Assembly (NCBI GenBank): GCA_000827205.1
Contig: KN832554.1
Span: 3,431,815-3,495,814, forward strand
DNA: 64,000 bases
Direction of reading: 5' to 3'
Source of the DNA: Plicaturopsis crispa FD-325 SS-3
Taxonomy: Eukaryota; Basidiomycota; Agaricomycetes; Amylocorticiales; Amylocorticiaceae
Of this stretch, positions 33,534 through 46,319 are shown one piece after another. Below the pieces are notes generated by a model. That model ran no database searches, was not told the origin of the DNA, and worked only from the letters and a program-made list of their open reading frames with translations. The position numbers and the translations under genes are program-made. The first letter of the stretch is position 1, and each line of letters starts with the position of its first letter.

Positions 33534-34860
33534 ATGTTCTCTAAATCCCTCCTCGTTTTCGCCCTTGTCGCGACCTCTGCGTGCGCCGCGCCTACTCCTG
33601 CCATGTGAGCCTTCTTGCACACTATTTACTTTCGGTGGATTGCTTACGCTAGCTATCTCAGCAACGAGTACCAGGCGCGTAACGTCGCTGTTACTGGGAT
33701 CACCACCGACGGTGGAAGTCCCTTCGGCAGCATCCCCAGCAAAATCGCGGAGTTCATCGGCGGTTTGCTGAAGCGCGAATTCGACGACCTCGAGGCGCGT
33801 GCCCTCATTGCAGGCCCCGCGGAGCAAACGGGCAGCCCTTTCGGCAGTATCCCGAGCAAAGTCGAGCAGATCATCGGTGGGCTTCTCAAGCGCGAGTTCG
33901 ACGAGCTTGAGGCGCGCAACGTTGCTGTCACTGGTATCACTACCGACGGCGGCAGCCCCTTCGGCAGTATCCCCAGCAAGATCGCAGAGTTCATCGGCGG
34001 TATCCTCAAGCGCGAGTTTGACGAGCTCGAGGCCCGCGCCCTCATTGCAGGCCCCGCTGAGCAGACCGGCAGCCCCTTTGGCAGCATCGGTAGCAAAATC
34101 TCGCAGATCATCGGGGGGCTCCTCAAGCGCGAGCTCGACGAGCTCGAGGCGCGTACCCTCATCGCAGGCCCCGCGGAGCAAACGGGCAGCCCTTTCGGTA
34201 GTATCCCGAGCAAAGTCGAGCAGATCATCGGCGGGCTTCTCAAGCGCGAGTTCGACGAGCTTGAGGCGCGCAACGTTGCTGTCACTGGGATCACCACCGA
34301 CGGTGGCAGCCCCTTCGGCAGTATCCCCAGCAAGATCGCAGAGTTTATCGGCGGTATCCTCAAGCGCGAGTTCGATGAGCTCGAGGCGCGCAACGTTGCT
34401 GTCACTGGTATCACTACCGACGGCGGCAGCCCCTTCGGCAGTATTCCCAGCAAGATCGCCGAGTTCATCGGCGGTATCCTCAAGCGCGAATTCGACGAGC
34501 TCGAGGCGCGCGCCCTCATCGCAGGCCCTGCTGAGCAAACTGGAAGCCCCTTCGGCAGCATCCCGAGCAAAGTCGAGCAGATCATCGGCGGGCTCCTGAA
34601 GCGCGAGCTCGACGAGTTCGAGGCACGCGACCTTGCCGTCACTGGGATCACTTCCGAAGGTGGCAGTCCCTTCGGCAGCATCCCCAGCAAGGTCGGCCAG
34701 ATTATTTCTGGGTTGTTCGGACGTGAACTGAACGAAGTGTACGTGATTCGATCATAACTATACGAGCTATGAACTTGCCTGACTGCTTTCTTTCAGTGAG
34801 ACCCGGGAGCTCGTCGCGTCTTTGACGATGGCACGCCGTGCGATTGACGAACTTGATTGA
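33534..34860 (+). CDS. Secreted Kex2-type tandem repeat precursor
   Basis: Three exons (33534-33604, 33662-34738, 34797-34860) give 403 residues. The first 19 residues (MFSKSLLVFALVATSACAA) are a signal peptide. Nine tandem repeats of 37-40 residues follow, each with the invariant core GSPFGSIPSK, a hydrophobic IIGGLL or FIGGIL, then Lys-Arg, then EFDELEAR. Two unit types occur, one starting ALIAGPAEQT and one starting NVAVTGITTDG, in the order B A B A A B B A B. Lys-Arg is the cleavage signal of the Golgi protease Kex2, so eight sites would release about nine related peptides, as in U. maydis Rep1. The last unit has Gly-Arg instead and is followed by ELVASLTMARRAIDELD. Function unknown: repellent or surface peptide, signal, or ribosomal peptide. 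No modifying enzymes lie nearby. Confidence 0.88.
33681..34730 (+). repeat. Nine 111-120-bp coding repeats
   Basis: Units are nearly identical at DNA level (for example GGCAGCCCCTTCGGCAGTAT recurs), pointing to recent unequal crossover or gene conversion. First and last units are the most divergent, as expected if homogenisation acts on the interior. Confidence 0.9.
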
Positions 34861-35391
34861 AGGGTCTTGGTTCTTGGGTTTTTGGGTTTTTTGTCACGAA
34901 TTGGATGTATTTGGTTTTTGTTTTATGACTTTGTGAAACGCACACGATCTTTTGTGATTTGGACTCGCGTCACGAAAACACGCGTCCTTAAGTGCGGGAC
35001 AGAAAGTTTAACGAGCTCGGTATACCGTCTGCTTGTGTCAGCCCAAAGAGATTGCTGTAACACGGGCAACATACAGGGCGGCTTTCGGGGTGTCTGGACG
35101 CGTGTCAAAACCTGGACGCCCCCTACATACTACTGATTTCGCGGCGGATTTAACCTTGAAGCAGAACAAGTGCACGTTTGAACGCGAACGTGAGCTCAAG
35201 GCGTATGTAAACACATAACTTCGTTAACATGCGGGCGTGACTAGATGGGACATACAGGTTAGATACGTAGTGGTAAGTGATGATATGTAGAATATAGTGA
35301 GGTGATGCACGGGTATGGTCGAGATAGCGATAACTACGAAGCATTCCAGAGAGAAAACGGAGAAAAAGGTGTCGAGAAATACGACCATAAA
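34861..35391. other. Intergenic between convergent genes
   Basis: Shared 3' region of the repeat precursor and kinesin-3. It is T-rich just after the precursor stop. No gene seen. Confidence 0.5.
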
Positions 35392-38300
35392 TCACGAAAG
35401 CAGTCGAGTGGGATCCAGTTTAGATGTCCATGATTGTAGTTCCTTGACGCTCGGTGCCGCAAGAGCGTACGAGTTGGACGAGGTGAATAATGTGAAAGAG
35501 TGTGGTTTCTGGTGGGCGTTTGAATTGCATTAGCGTCGAAAAACAAAGCGATGCACCGGAGCTTACCCCGAGAAGAGATGATTTGAGCGGGTCGCTTTCT
35601 ACGTTGACGCCGTTCAGACTAACGACGCCAATCTCCTCGACCTCATTGGAATGGCTATACATGTGAAGATAGGGCCTGTTGTTCCAGAATGAGCGTTGCA
35701 ACCAAAATAACCATAGCAAACGACCGAAATACCTTCTAAGAACAAACCACCGCTTTTCCCAGATGTTTTGACTTGCATCTGTCATAACAGTGAGGTAGCC
35801 CTTCTTCGAGGGAGCATCGCTAGAAAGATGTATTCCATAAGACTGTATACGACTGTAGTCCAAATGTGCACACCTTCTCGGAACTAGCTTGGTATTGGAG
35901 ACGAGTTTGATGCCGTCAAGAGTTTCAAGGTCGACGGTAGTACGAGTTGAAGACGAGGCCGAGTCCTCGGTTTCGGATGGCTCTTGACTGAGGACGATCT
36001 GAAGGTAAGGCCAGTTAAATCGTTGATCGCACATTCAAGGTTGAAAGAAATGTACCTCTCCGCGATGCCCAAATCGTTTTTGCCATAACTCCAAAGCCTT
36101 CTGCAATAGCTCCTCGGTACGCCAGGCGACGGATGCCGAGTCCGACGGCGCAGGGGGAAGAGTGGCAAGGATGACGCGGATGGCCTGGACGTCCGCCGCA
36201 CGTCGCTCTGTCAAAACAAGTCTGGAATAGTCCTGCACTACCGATATGCCCCGTGCCTTCCAAACGCCCAGAGATTCTTCTCCCCGAACGTACTTCTCCG
36301 AAGTGTCGAGCCGCCACAGGTCTTTGGGCGAACGTGTAAGCGGTGGCGACAGACGGACGTCGAAGACGCCACTTGTCTTAGTTAGAATTCGCGTGGACCC
36401 AAGGAAGCTGATGAACTTCGAGGGCGGTCGTGCATCTCGAGTTTGCATGGTCACCGCGGCATCCATGTTGAATTGTATTGGCTCCCTGCAAGTCTCGACA
36501 GCGACAAACCAATTTAGTTGGAGGAGGATGCGTTGATTTGATGGCGTCACTTTGTTCAAGAGGAGCGAATCGTGGATGCTGGAGTCCCAAAGGGCTTCAG
36601 CTGATAATGTTCCCGTACCGTCGGGTTTGAATTCTAGAGTCTGGTCCTTGAGCAGCGGCAATGTCACCAACGCTTTGGACGTCGAGTCGTGAACTCTCCC
36701 TTTAGGGTCTAGAAGGCGCACATTGCCCATGCGCACCTTCGTGAACTCTATCCACGGTAGTTGTCGCCCAGAGCTAGACGCGAGGGACAGTATTATGCGG
36801 CGCTGTAATCCCTGATGCAACGAGAAAGAGCCAGGATCAAGCGAGCCTTGGGAGACCACCGGGACAGGCTTGTACTGGCCATCAGGACTGAGTTCGCATA
36901 TTTGTAACCAAGCTGCGACATCGTGCGCCTGTTCCACGACAAAGTCTGTCTCGGAACGCCGCATAGGAGGTGCGGGGATAGCCTGCATCTCGGAAAAGGG
37001 TGTAGGGCTTTTTTGTTCGCGCAACTCGTCCCATCGCTCCATCCGCTCAACATACGTAGGCCGTACCGTGGCAAAAAATTCGATCGGCGCATAACCCTCC
37101 CGTAGATGGTTGAGGACCTTTGACGTGACGACGATCGAAAAGCTGCGACGGAACTTCATGTCCGACAATGAAGACACGTCCATATCCAGGGTGGACGAGG
37201 GGAATACTTCTTCTGTGACAAGCGAGGGTCCGACAAAGGACGACAATCGCACCTGCATGTGAATGGCGGAATAGTCATGCGACGACAACCCCTTCACAGA
37301 GTCGACTGTAAGGAAGAAACTAAGCTTGCTCCCGGGCGGAACAGTTCCTGGTACTGGCGACGATGAACGCGTGGATGCGGTAGATTTGCTGGTATGCTTC
37401 TCTGAGACGACGACATTGACGATTTTGATCTCGACGCGACACGAGCCGATGGCCTCCGCCGTATATCGGCAAAAAATCGGCACCACGGATGTAGAAGAAA
37501 GTCTTCGCGAAAGGGGGGCAAGGGATATTAGGCCGTTACCGATAAACGAGTACTCGGGTGGAGGGGAGTCGTAGAAAGGTTCGTCGGAAGAGAAGTGCTG
37601 CGTGTAGGAGGGCCGATCTATGTACGTCGTCAAATTGCGCATCCGTTGTAACTGTTGCTGTAGGCGATCTAGAGACCACACATATATGGCGTTGTGGCGT
37701 TTGTCGAGTACTTTGACAGCCACAGACGGCTGCGTAGCGGATGCGAGGACGGGGTCCGCAACATCACCAAATTCATCCAGACCGGCGATGGTATCGACTG
37801 CTGACGCTGGCGTAGCCAATGATCCCCCTGAAGCGATGGTGAAATTGTACGACACATCCTTCCGCAGCTCCTTGCTGGAATACTTGTGAGCAAAGAGATC
37901 GAAAGATGATATTCACCAGCGTACCTGATGATGTTGGCCTCCTTGATAATAACAGCACTTGACAGGACGACCTCGGCCATTGAAAATGCTCGGTGCGCCC
38001 TCCATCTATCCAATACTTTGCGGATCAGCCGTAGCTGCCGAGCACTGTAGATTACCGGCTCAAAATCGACCATGTCAACGTCTGTCTCCCCTCGGGCCCT
38101 CGCGTCAATGAGGCGCCGCATCTGCGCTTGCACCATCTTCAGCTGGTGCTGCATATGGTCCTTCTCAACCTTGAGATCCTCCGCCTCAGTCGATTCTGTG
38201 ATAGCCTGTAATCGCGACTCGAGTTGGTGCTGGACATCCTTTAGTGTGCCGTCTATAGCAGGGCTCCCGTTCGCATCCAAGCTTGTGTCGTCTGTCGTAG

Positions 38301-41236
38301 CGTCACTCGATATGGGCCGACCCGACTCGCTCCAGACGTCGTCCGCTTGACTCAGGCTGCTCTCAGGCCGCGGGCCCAATCTGTGGTCCCGCATCGTCTT
38401 GACCTTCGTGATTTTCTCGAACAGCTTGTTTAGGTCATCGTCGGGTAGATTGTCGAGGGTGGGGTCCAAGCCAAGGCGGGCGAAGGCGGCTTCACGTTTC
38501 GCAAATGTCCAATCTACGTCGACCTGGTCCGTAGACGATGCGGGAGAATCGGGGCGAGTCGCTGGCGAGGAGATACCCTCGGCCTCTAGATCAGGAGCAG
38601 TGAGGCTTAGCTGTAGGCTAGACTTCGCCGTAGCCCTATCCCGTTGTTTCCGGACCTCCTCGGGGTTATTGAAACGGAAGACATGGTTTTCACCTATCAT
38701 AAGATCAGTCCCACGCATTGGGATTTTGAGCGTCGTACATACCGAGAATTATTCGGAAGCCCGACCGTAGTTTGTAGGACTGTATTGTAGGCCGTAGTTA
38801 GATAAATAGTTGGCTATGACGCACATAAGGCACTAGATTTACCTGATCTGGTTGAATCTGCTTTCCGTTCAGGAACTGCAATGCGAGGAGAGATGATCAG
38901 CCGCTTGTCCATCCAGAATATAGAAGAACATACTGTGACGCTGTCTGGCATTGAATGTAGCGTAACTTTGCCATCGTTGTTTTCGAAATAGCAGTGCTCC
39001 TCCATAATGTTGTCACCGCTAAGACGGATGGCTGCGCCCTTCGTGCTGTCGAGTCGTCCGATCTGGGCAGGGGGAGAGGCCGTTTGCTCGATGTTCGTCG
39101 TAGTATCATGATCACCACCTACCATTGTCTTACCGGGCTTGATCTGGTATATCAAGCATTCACTCATAAGAGGGTCTGCAGGACATCGGTCAGTTATACA
39201 GCAACACAAGGGGTGAAGCAGTATACTCGCCTTCGTTCAAGTTGACTAGATGGGGCGTCTTCTTGGGTGTGTGAACTCCGACAAGATTCTTCTCCACTGT
39301 AATGCCCAGTTCTTCCAGCGCCTTTTCTCGCTCCTTTTGTACTTCTTGCGTCCTCGCCATCTTCTGCTCCCAGGTTTCGTTGAGTCCCTGCATGAGCTTC
39401 TCGCTGGTCTCCATCTGTTCCTGCAGCTCGGCCTTCGTGACAGTCTTGAGCTTGCCATCCTTCGTCTGGTACGTGACTTTCTGCTTTTCGGGCGGGACTT
39501 TGGGATCGTACACGTCTTCGGCCATCGATCCAGTAACGCGAGCTGTTCATAGCATGAGAATAACATATTAACGGACACGACCGGTGAGACCATACCTCGA
39601 AGCATCTCAAGTTCCTCCTTCAATTCACGCACGAGTTTCGCGTTGGGGTCCTCGTTAACCACGGCCTTATTCTTGATTTTCTTAGCCTGGTCTGCATACC
39701 GCAGTGTACTCAGCGTCTCTTCGTAATCTGCAGGGGCAATAGCCGCAATCATGGCGGTTTTCGAGTTTCCTCCCAAACTGTCTTTGAGTAGCCATGTCAA
39801 GACCTAGGAGGGCGTAAGAAGAGAGCTACGGAATGAGGAAATAGACATACAGAGTCACGGTAAGGAATGAAGTCCTCCGCTTTAGGTTTCCCCTTCTTCT
39901 TAGGTCCACTGTCTCCGGCGCTTGCGAGGGCCAAAGCTGAGATGACTTTACCCAAAGTCGTGAGGGACTTGTTGATTTGGGCACCTTCTTTCAGACGCTG
40001 CCCAGTAGCGCCAGTAGAGTTGGCTCGTTCGGACCCTGCCAAATCGACCAAGCTAATGAACTGTTAATATTGCACGCGTAGCACCCGTGGGGATATAATC
40101 ACCTGATTCTAGACACTTTCTCGGTATCCAGGTTCGTGTCGGCATCATGCTTTTTCATCGTAAGAAGGAGCGTGAAGACAGCATGCGAACGAGATGAGCT
40201 ACAGAAAGGTTAGACGACTGCGGATATTAGAATTGGGCATTTCACGCACGTCTCGTTCATGTTGGTAGCAGCGACTGTCCTCGCCTTGTTTCCTTCGTCC
40301 ATAAGCGTCATCATTTCATCATAGCTGTTCACCACAAGTTTCGAGAGATCCTCCACATAGGGTCCCAGACTTGGGTGTTCGCGGACTCGCAGATTGCCCG
40401 TGTTTTTCGGGTTGAGCAAGTCGCGGACTTTCTCATTGTAAATCTATGTATGAAGTGAGGAAATCGCACATTGACGTGTACACGGGTTAGCGCACCTCGA
40501 TATACGATACTTCGACGGTAAAACTAGTGTTGGGATCCATCGACCGCTTCGTCTCTACCCGCGTGAAGAGCTCCGAGCATGTTAAGGGAATAATTCCCTT
40601 GTCCGCGCCATCTATGGAGAATGTCAGAAGATATTTTCTCTGTCTGCTTGGACAACGTACACCCCATCATACTATTTGAGGGAAATTAGTCAGAGGAAAC
40701 GGCAGAGAAACGAAGGCTCTCACCTATATGACTTTCCCGATCCTGCAAAAATTTCAGCACATGAATTACGGGCAAAATTGTAGGCGTACCAGTTTGCCCA
40801 TCTTTCCAAGCGTTGTCAGTCTCGTCTTCAATGATAACAACGCGGTGTCACTCACAAGCTAAGATACACGCATTAAACCCATTAAACCCATGGTCTAACA
40901 ACTCTTTCCCCAGATCGTCGTACAGGGTTTGCTGAGAACAATACTGTGGTTCGTCGCGAGGCCCTGCCGACCAATAGCTCTTGTCAAAACTGAAAGCCAT
41001 TGGCCTCCGCTCTGTGGCGCGCTTAGAATCCTGCGCAGACCCCGCTTCCGGCGGGTCGAGGAACGTCTGATTCCCTTGCATACGAATAAGCGGCTTTGCG
41101 CCGCGCGCAAGCTCTGTAGCATCGGCGCGTGAGTGCGTGCGCATAGGCACGAGGATGAGGACCGAGACGTACCGCGCGAGTTGAGAGGCCGGCATCGCAC
41201 GACGACTTTGATATTCCCGTCGCCTGCCTCCGCCAT
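35392..41236 (-). CDS. Kinesin-3 motor (Unc104/KIF1 type)
   Basis: Microtubule plus-end motor carrying vesicles and endosomes in hyphae. The ATG at 41236 opens [19 protein letters not shown]. Motor motifs: P-loop [30 protein letters not shown] (switch I), [14 protein letters not shown] (switch II), [20 protein letters not shown] and [18 protein letters not shown] neck coiled coil follows, then an FHA domain ([46 protein letters not shown]), the kinesin-associated and DUF3694 regions, and a C-terminal PH domain ([48 protein letters not shown]) ending [10 protein letters not shown]. This is the full Unc104 domain order, about 1,600 residues. The P-loop is split over a 12-base exon (40790-40801) and a 19-base exon; one border just after it (40.66 kb) could not be resolved. 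Confidence 0.94.
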
Positions 41237-41505
41237 AGTGGACACCTAGTCTATCCGTACGCGGATATCCACGAAAACGAGGAGAGTCACCCAGAAAAGT
41301 TACAGCGAGAATTGGAAACAACAAGCAAGTAGGTAGCAGAAAGTGAACAGTCTGAGTGAGGACGTCGCGGCTGCAGGCGGCTGCTTGACAACTGAAAACC
41401 ACGTGGTTCTGAATTAACGCGCCTCAAATTTTACCGGTTAACTACCTAAATTGCTATTATTTGTCCGATTTCACCAGAATTCACCTCTATCTCTTACCGT
41501 TTACA
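41237..41505. promoter_or_regulatory. Bidirectional promoter, kinesin-3 / IMP3
   Basis: A 269-base gap between divergent ATGs must serve both genes. No TATA box was seen; a housekeeping type of promoter is likely. Confidence 0.5.
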
Positions 41506-42311
41506 ATGGTTAGACAGCTCAAGTACCATGAGCAAAAGCTCCTCAAGAAAGTCGACTTTCTCAATGTAAGTGCCTTTTCATCGTCGTAGAACTAGTGCTC
41601 AAAAGACCCAGTGGAAACAAGATGCGAATCTCCGGGAAATAAAAGTTATGCGCAGGTACCACATACAGGATCGAGAAGACTACCACAAGTGCGTGCCCTA
41701 CTACTGTGCGCCCGCCCGACATCGCTGACTTGGAGGCAGATACAACAAGCTGTGCGGTTCATTGCGATCCTATGCGCACCGAGTTTCCCTCCTTCCCGCT
41801 CAAGATCCTTTTCGCGCACGTATGGAGGCACAACTCCTGTCCAAACTCTACGACATGGGCGTTTTAAATTCGTCCGCAAAATTGAGCGATGTTGACAACA
41901 AGCTAACGGTGTCTGCGTTCTGTCGCAGACGCCTAGCCGTGTTCATGTGCATGTCCAAGATGGCGGAGACCGTCAGCGCAGTGAGTAATCTGTTCCATGA
42001 CATCGCGTCGCGACTGAGCTTGCACAGGCTGTGAAATTTATCGAACAAGGCCACGTCCGCGTCGGTCCCGATACTATGACGGATCCCGCGTTTCTTGTCA
42101 CTCGGTGCGTCCATCCCTTTTGCTCGCTCAGTGACTCGGCGCTCACGCGTGTTACTTGTAGGCACATGGAGGATTTCGTGACCTGGGTGGATACCTCGAA
42201 ACTAAAGAGGACGATCATGAAATACAACGACGAAGTGAGTGGATCGTGTTTGACTCGTGTCCGCGACCTTATACGCTTGTCTATCAGCTCGACGATTTCG
42301 ACCTGTTATGA
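41506..42311 (+). CDS. IMP3: Imp3, U3 snoRNP protein
   Basis: Nucleolar component of the small-subunit processome that aids U3 pairing with pre-18S rRNA. The ATG at 41506 starts [20 protein letters not shown]. Spliced exons continue [40 protein letters not shown], then the S4-type RNA-binding domain ([39 protein letters not shown]), then [20 protein letters not shown] and the C-terminal LDDFDLL. All are Imp3 hallmarks and the length of about 185 residues is normal. Five introns are visible, the last leaving only eight codons in the final exon. Confidence 0.95.
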
Positions 42312-42657
42312 GCGGCACCATAGCGGACGGCTTCACCATCTAGAGGTTATATTGACTCTGTGTCTCCGCTGCTGTACCTACCCCTACATATCATGTACTT
42401 ACTTTAATATCAATCGGCTGTGCTCCATTAGAGAGAACGCACGCGAGAGTTGAAATAAACAATTCGACAGGCGAAATAGTCGTGAGAATTGACCGAGAAG
42501 TGGTTCCGTTAGACCTTCATCCTCGAAGCCTCGTTTCACCGTCGTTTTGCTTGCCTTGCCGCTCATTTTATCGCTGTATCGCTGCTGTAATCCTGGACTG
42601 GTCGTGTACGGCGTACGCTCGCAGCTTGGACCTCGGTAGTCGCCACAACATCCGCAG
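42312..42657. other. Intergenic between Imp3 and the LIM-binding gene
   Basis: Promoter and leader space of the following gene; no gene or core element recognised. Confidence 0.5.
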
Positions 42658-45600
42658 ATGAACGTTCGTCCCGATGCTATGCTTCGACACCAGGGCATGC
42701 CTCCGCTCTCTCAGAACATGCTGACCATGAACTCCCAGCAATTTATGCAATCCCAGCAGAACCACCCTCAGACTCAGCAGTTTTCACCCAGCCACATGAA
42801 CGGCCTTGTGCCCATTCCGAGTGCCAATCCACCGATGGCACTCATTGCCGGTCAGCCCCAAGCCATCACCCCCGCACAACGATATCAGCTCCAGCTCAAC
42901 CAGGCCACCGACCGAAAACGCCAGCAAGTGCTCTTGCAACAGGCTCAGGCCGCCCAGGGTCTAAATCCTTCAGGCGGCGGCGGCGGCGCGCCAGGGCAGG
43001 GGCCGATGCAGAATATGGCATTCCCCAGCACCATGATGCCACAGCAGCCAGGAAACCCGCAGCTTCGACGCGTTGCGTCGCAGCCTACGCCGCTAAATCA
43101 GTCGGGCGCCATTCATCCGGGACAGGGCGGAGGCATGAGCATGGGCATGAATCCTCAGACAAGTATGCCCGCACATCTACGGCAAGCGCACCAGCAACAG
43201 CAGCACTTACAGCAACAGCAGCAACAGCAGCAGCATCAGCAACAGCAACTCCGCATGCAGCAGCAGCAGCAGCAGCAGATGCAGGGTCACATGCCTCCCG
43301 ACATGGCCATCGCGCTTGGCCACAGACAGCCGATGCCTCTGAACATGAATCGTTCGGCCTCCGCACAAGCGCACCTTGTCGCGACGATGCCGCAGAACAA
43401 CTTTCAAAACCCCATGTCGCTCGTGCAGCAGCAAGCGCCATCCTCTTCCCCGCGCCCCGGCGGGTCCCATTCGCAGCCGCATACGCCTTCGAACATAATG
43501 ACTACGCCCGTTCCCGGTCATGGATCTGCCGGCCGACCACAGATGACCCCCGACAATCCGATGTTCATGAACTTTCAAAATCAGCAGAATCAGCTCCAAA
43601 ACTATAACGCTAATCGAATGCCTTCGGGCAATAATCCACAATTTTTCGTCCCATCGTCTGTTTCCCCAAACAATCCTATAGACGGCTTATCATCGCTGCC
43701 GGACGGAATGGGAAACGGTGGGCGGCAAAATTTTCTCTCGACACCCGCCCAGCAAATGGAACAGATGCGACAAGGGAACGAAGGTTTCGCGCCGCACTAT
43801 GGCATGCCACCGCCACATTCGAACGCACCACCGCGTCCTCCGTCGCACAATACACAGCATCCACCGGCGCCTCTCGGGAGTCAACCGCAACAACCCCACC
43901 AGCACCACTCTCCTCATTCATCTGAACACGGCATCGGTCACCACAGACCACCGTCTCAGCCCCAAGGTCAACCTGTTCGACCGTCGTCGCAAGCAGGCCT
44001 CTCGCTTACGCCGCGCGGGATGCATGCTCAACTGCCTGGTAATGGAAGCCTTCTTCCCGCAGCACGGATACCTGGGCCAGCTTCATCTCAGCACCCTGGA
44101 TCGCATATCATTCCACCGTCCGCGCCGAACCACAGTGTTCCCGTTGCACCGCGTCCGCCGACGCAACCGCAACCAGTCGCAGGGCCGTCAACAGCGCCTG
44201 CGCACTCAATGCCAACGCCACAGTCTGAAATTGCTGCCAATCACGCTGCATTATTAGCTCAGCAGCGGCCAGGCGTGTAAGTTGAAGATTTTCTCCGAAC
44301 AAATAAAATAGACTGAACGATTAGTCCCAGCTCGACGTTCCCCGTTGGGCTTGGACAAGGTCTCGTTCGATTGTTGCAGTTCAGCGGGATACTTGCAAGC
44401 AAGCACAAAGCGGTTTGTCGTTACTTCTATTCCGTGGCCCACTCGACTTATTCGAACCGTAAACGTCAGAAACTTCAACTATCATATTGGGATCAGTTGG
44501 TGAAGGAGTATTTCACGCCCAAGGCGATGATGAAGTTCACGCTATGGAAGGACAATCAGCGCAACGAAGCGAAACCCTTCGGTAGGCTATCACACTCATC
44601 CATACTGGATGAGACGATGCTAAAATACGAGAAACTGTAGAAATTGGCGTCCCAATACTCCCCCGGTTTTTTCTGGTAACCAGCCAGGCTGGCGTTGATT
44701 CCATGACGCTCTCCCTGGATGGTGCCCGTGAACGATTATTAAATCCAGGGCATGCAGTCGTGGAGTGCGTTACGGCTGTATGGACATACAAGTATACCAA
44801 CGGCTACACCGTCACCTTACGAGGACCCCTCACCGCCCACGTTTTACTTGTTCCCCATGCTGCGCCGTCCGCTCAGCAGGCAGCACAAAACCTCTCGTAT
44901 TCGCTCAAATTCGAGAACCTCCAGTTCGATGCTAATTTTCACGACAAGTACATCGCGCTGGAGTCGGTTATGGGGCAGCGGGTGATGGAGTCGCCGCGGA
45001 TGCGGAATGCTCCGACACCGACTGCAAGTGGGACCGCGGCACAACAACGGGCTGAAGATAAGAAATGGGAGGAACCACGGGTTACGATCGAACGCGCGTC
45101 GATACCTGGGGAACCTGTCAATGCGTTCGGTATCCCACAGGCGACAATGCGATGCTTAGAGGTTTGCATTTTTTTTCTTCCTTACACCTTCAACTATTCA
45201 CGTCTCATATGATACAGCTTGCTGAGAGTGTTGGGCAAATGACGGATCTAATCTCATTCTCGAATGAGCATCAATTGGGGCCTCTCGGTGCGTCGAATGG
45301 TCACGGTATATACGGCCATTTTGTTGAGATTAGTATTCACCGTCCACAGAAGCCTTGAACAAATTTGCGGGAGAGATTCGGAAAAAGACAGGCCAACCAA
45401 TCCCAACTCAAACAGCTCCGCCTTTCGTCGTCCCCGGCCCCAGCAACCCTGGTGCGCTCGGGTCGTATTCGAATTTCTCGAGTGCCAATGGCGCACCAAC
45501 GACACCGGCAAACTCACTTTACCCTAACACGCCGGCATCTGCAAATCCACCGACGAGCTCGAATCCCCAAGCCGCGCCGGCAACGGCTTCTCCAAAAACT

Positions 45601-45864
45601 GAACCCACGACATCCGCCGACCATTCTCCGCGGAAACAGAACAAAACTATTCCCCAGCCGGCGCAGTCTACAGCGCCTACTACCGCACCACCCGCAGGCG
45701 CCGGCCCATCTCCTGCGACAACCACACCTTCTGCCGTCACCACTTCGCTGAAACGAAAGCAAGCCGGCGACACTACTGCTTCGCCCACCACGGCTAACTC
45801 CGATCAGCCTCCACCGGCGAAACGCGTTACCCGTAAACGTGGGCGAACTACAGGAGGTGGGTAG
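42658..45864 (+). CDS. LIM-binding-domain cofactor (PtaB/Adn1/LDB1 type)
   Basis: Transcription cofactor related to animal LDB1, plant SEUSS, Aspergillus PtaB and S. pombe Adn1, which in fungi work with LisH factors in adhesion and development. The long first exon encodes a Gln/Pro/Met-rich disordered region with QQQQQQQQ runs. Spliced exons then give FPVGLGQGLVRLLQFSGILA, HSTYSNRKRQKLQLSYWDQL, VKEYFTPKAMMKFTLW, PRFFLVTSQAGVDSMTLSL, YSLKFENLQFDANFHDKYIA and LAESVGQMTDLISFSNEHQL, which form the LIM-binding dimerisation domain. The C-terminus is Pro/Thr/Ser-rich and ends in a basic cluster PPAKRVTRKRGRTTGGG, a probable nuclear localisation signal. About 950 residues. GT-AG introns are placed near 44.28, 44.58, 45.16 and 45.29 kb. 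Confidence 0.9.
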
Positions 45865-46319
45865 TGGTGCATCGTATCGTTCTTTGCTTTGCTGTGTGTT
45901 CTCTTTCTTATCTTGCTCCTTGATATCCATCCGCACCGTGATTCCATAATGTTTTTGCGCATAGAATGTATTTTACAGCAGTTATCCTTGCACTTCTTCA
46001 TCTTTCTAGCGGGGGACTTATGTATGCATGTTATTTATCATGAATGTACTTGTACGAACGACATCACCTTGGATAAACGACCTGCTTTCGAGTGCTCTCA
46101 TGCAACGTCAATGATCGTAAGATTTCGTGTGCAAAGATACTAGGGCAATAACATTATATGGATGATGCAGTAGGGTGAGTAGCTAGTAGTAGTAGATGAT
46201 GGAAGGTGGCATGTCGAGGCGTCTAGCTTCGATAGATTGTATGGGTCATGTCATCTGGATTTCATGACTGAAGTCACAGTTATCCCCGTATTTGCATCTG
46301 TGGTCATGGATGTATCAGC
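45865..46319. other. Intergenic between convergent genes
   Basis: Shared 3' region; AT-rich, no gene seen. Confidence 0.5.

Noticed and set aside
33522-34690. Two open minus-strand frames of about 340 codons across the repeat-precursor gene
   Set aside because: They are mirror frames forced by the repeated sense codons. They lack a sensible start, signal or domain, and the sense strand has a signal peptide and Kex2 sites.
33681-34730. Regular repeats considered as a CRISPR array
   Set aside because: Units of 111-120 bp are coding, in frame and continuous, with no spacers; the genome is eukaryotic.
31082-41236. A biosynthetic cluster around the repeat precursor (dikaritin/ustiloxin style)
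   Set aside because: Neighbours are a nucleoporin and kinesin-3. No UstYa-like oxidase, methyltransferase or transporter is in the window.
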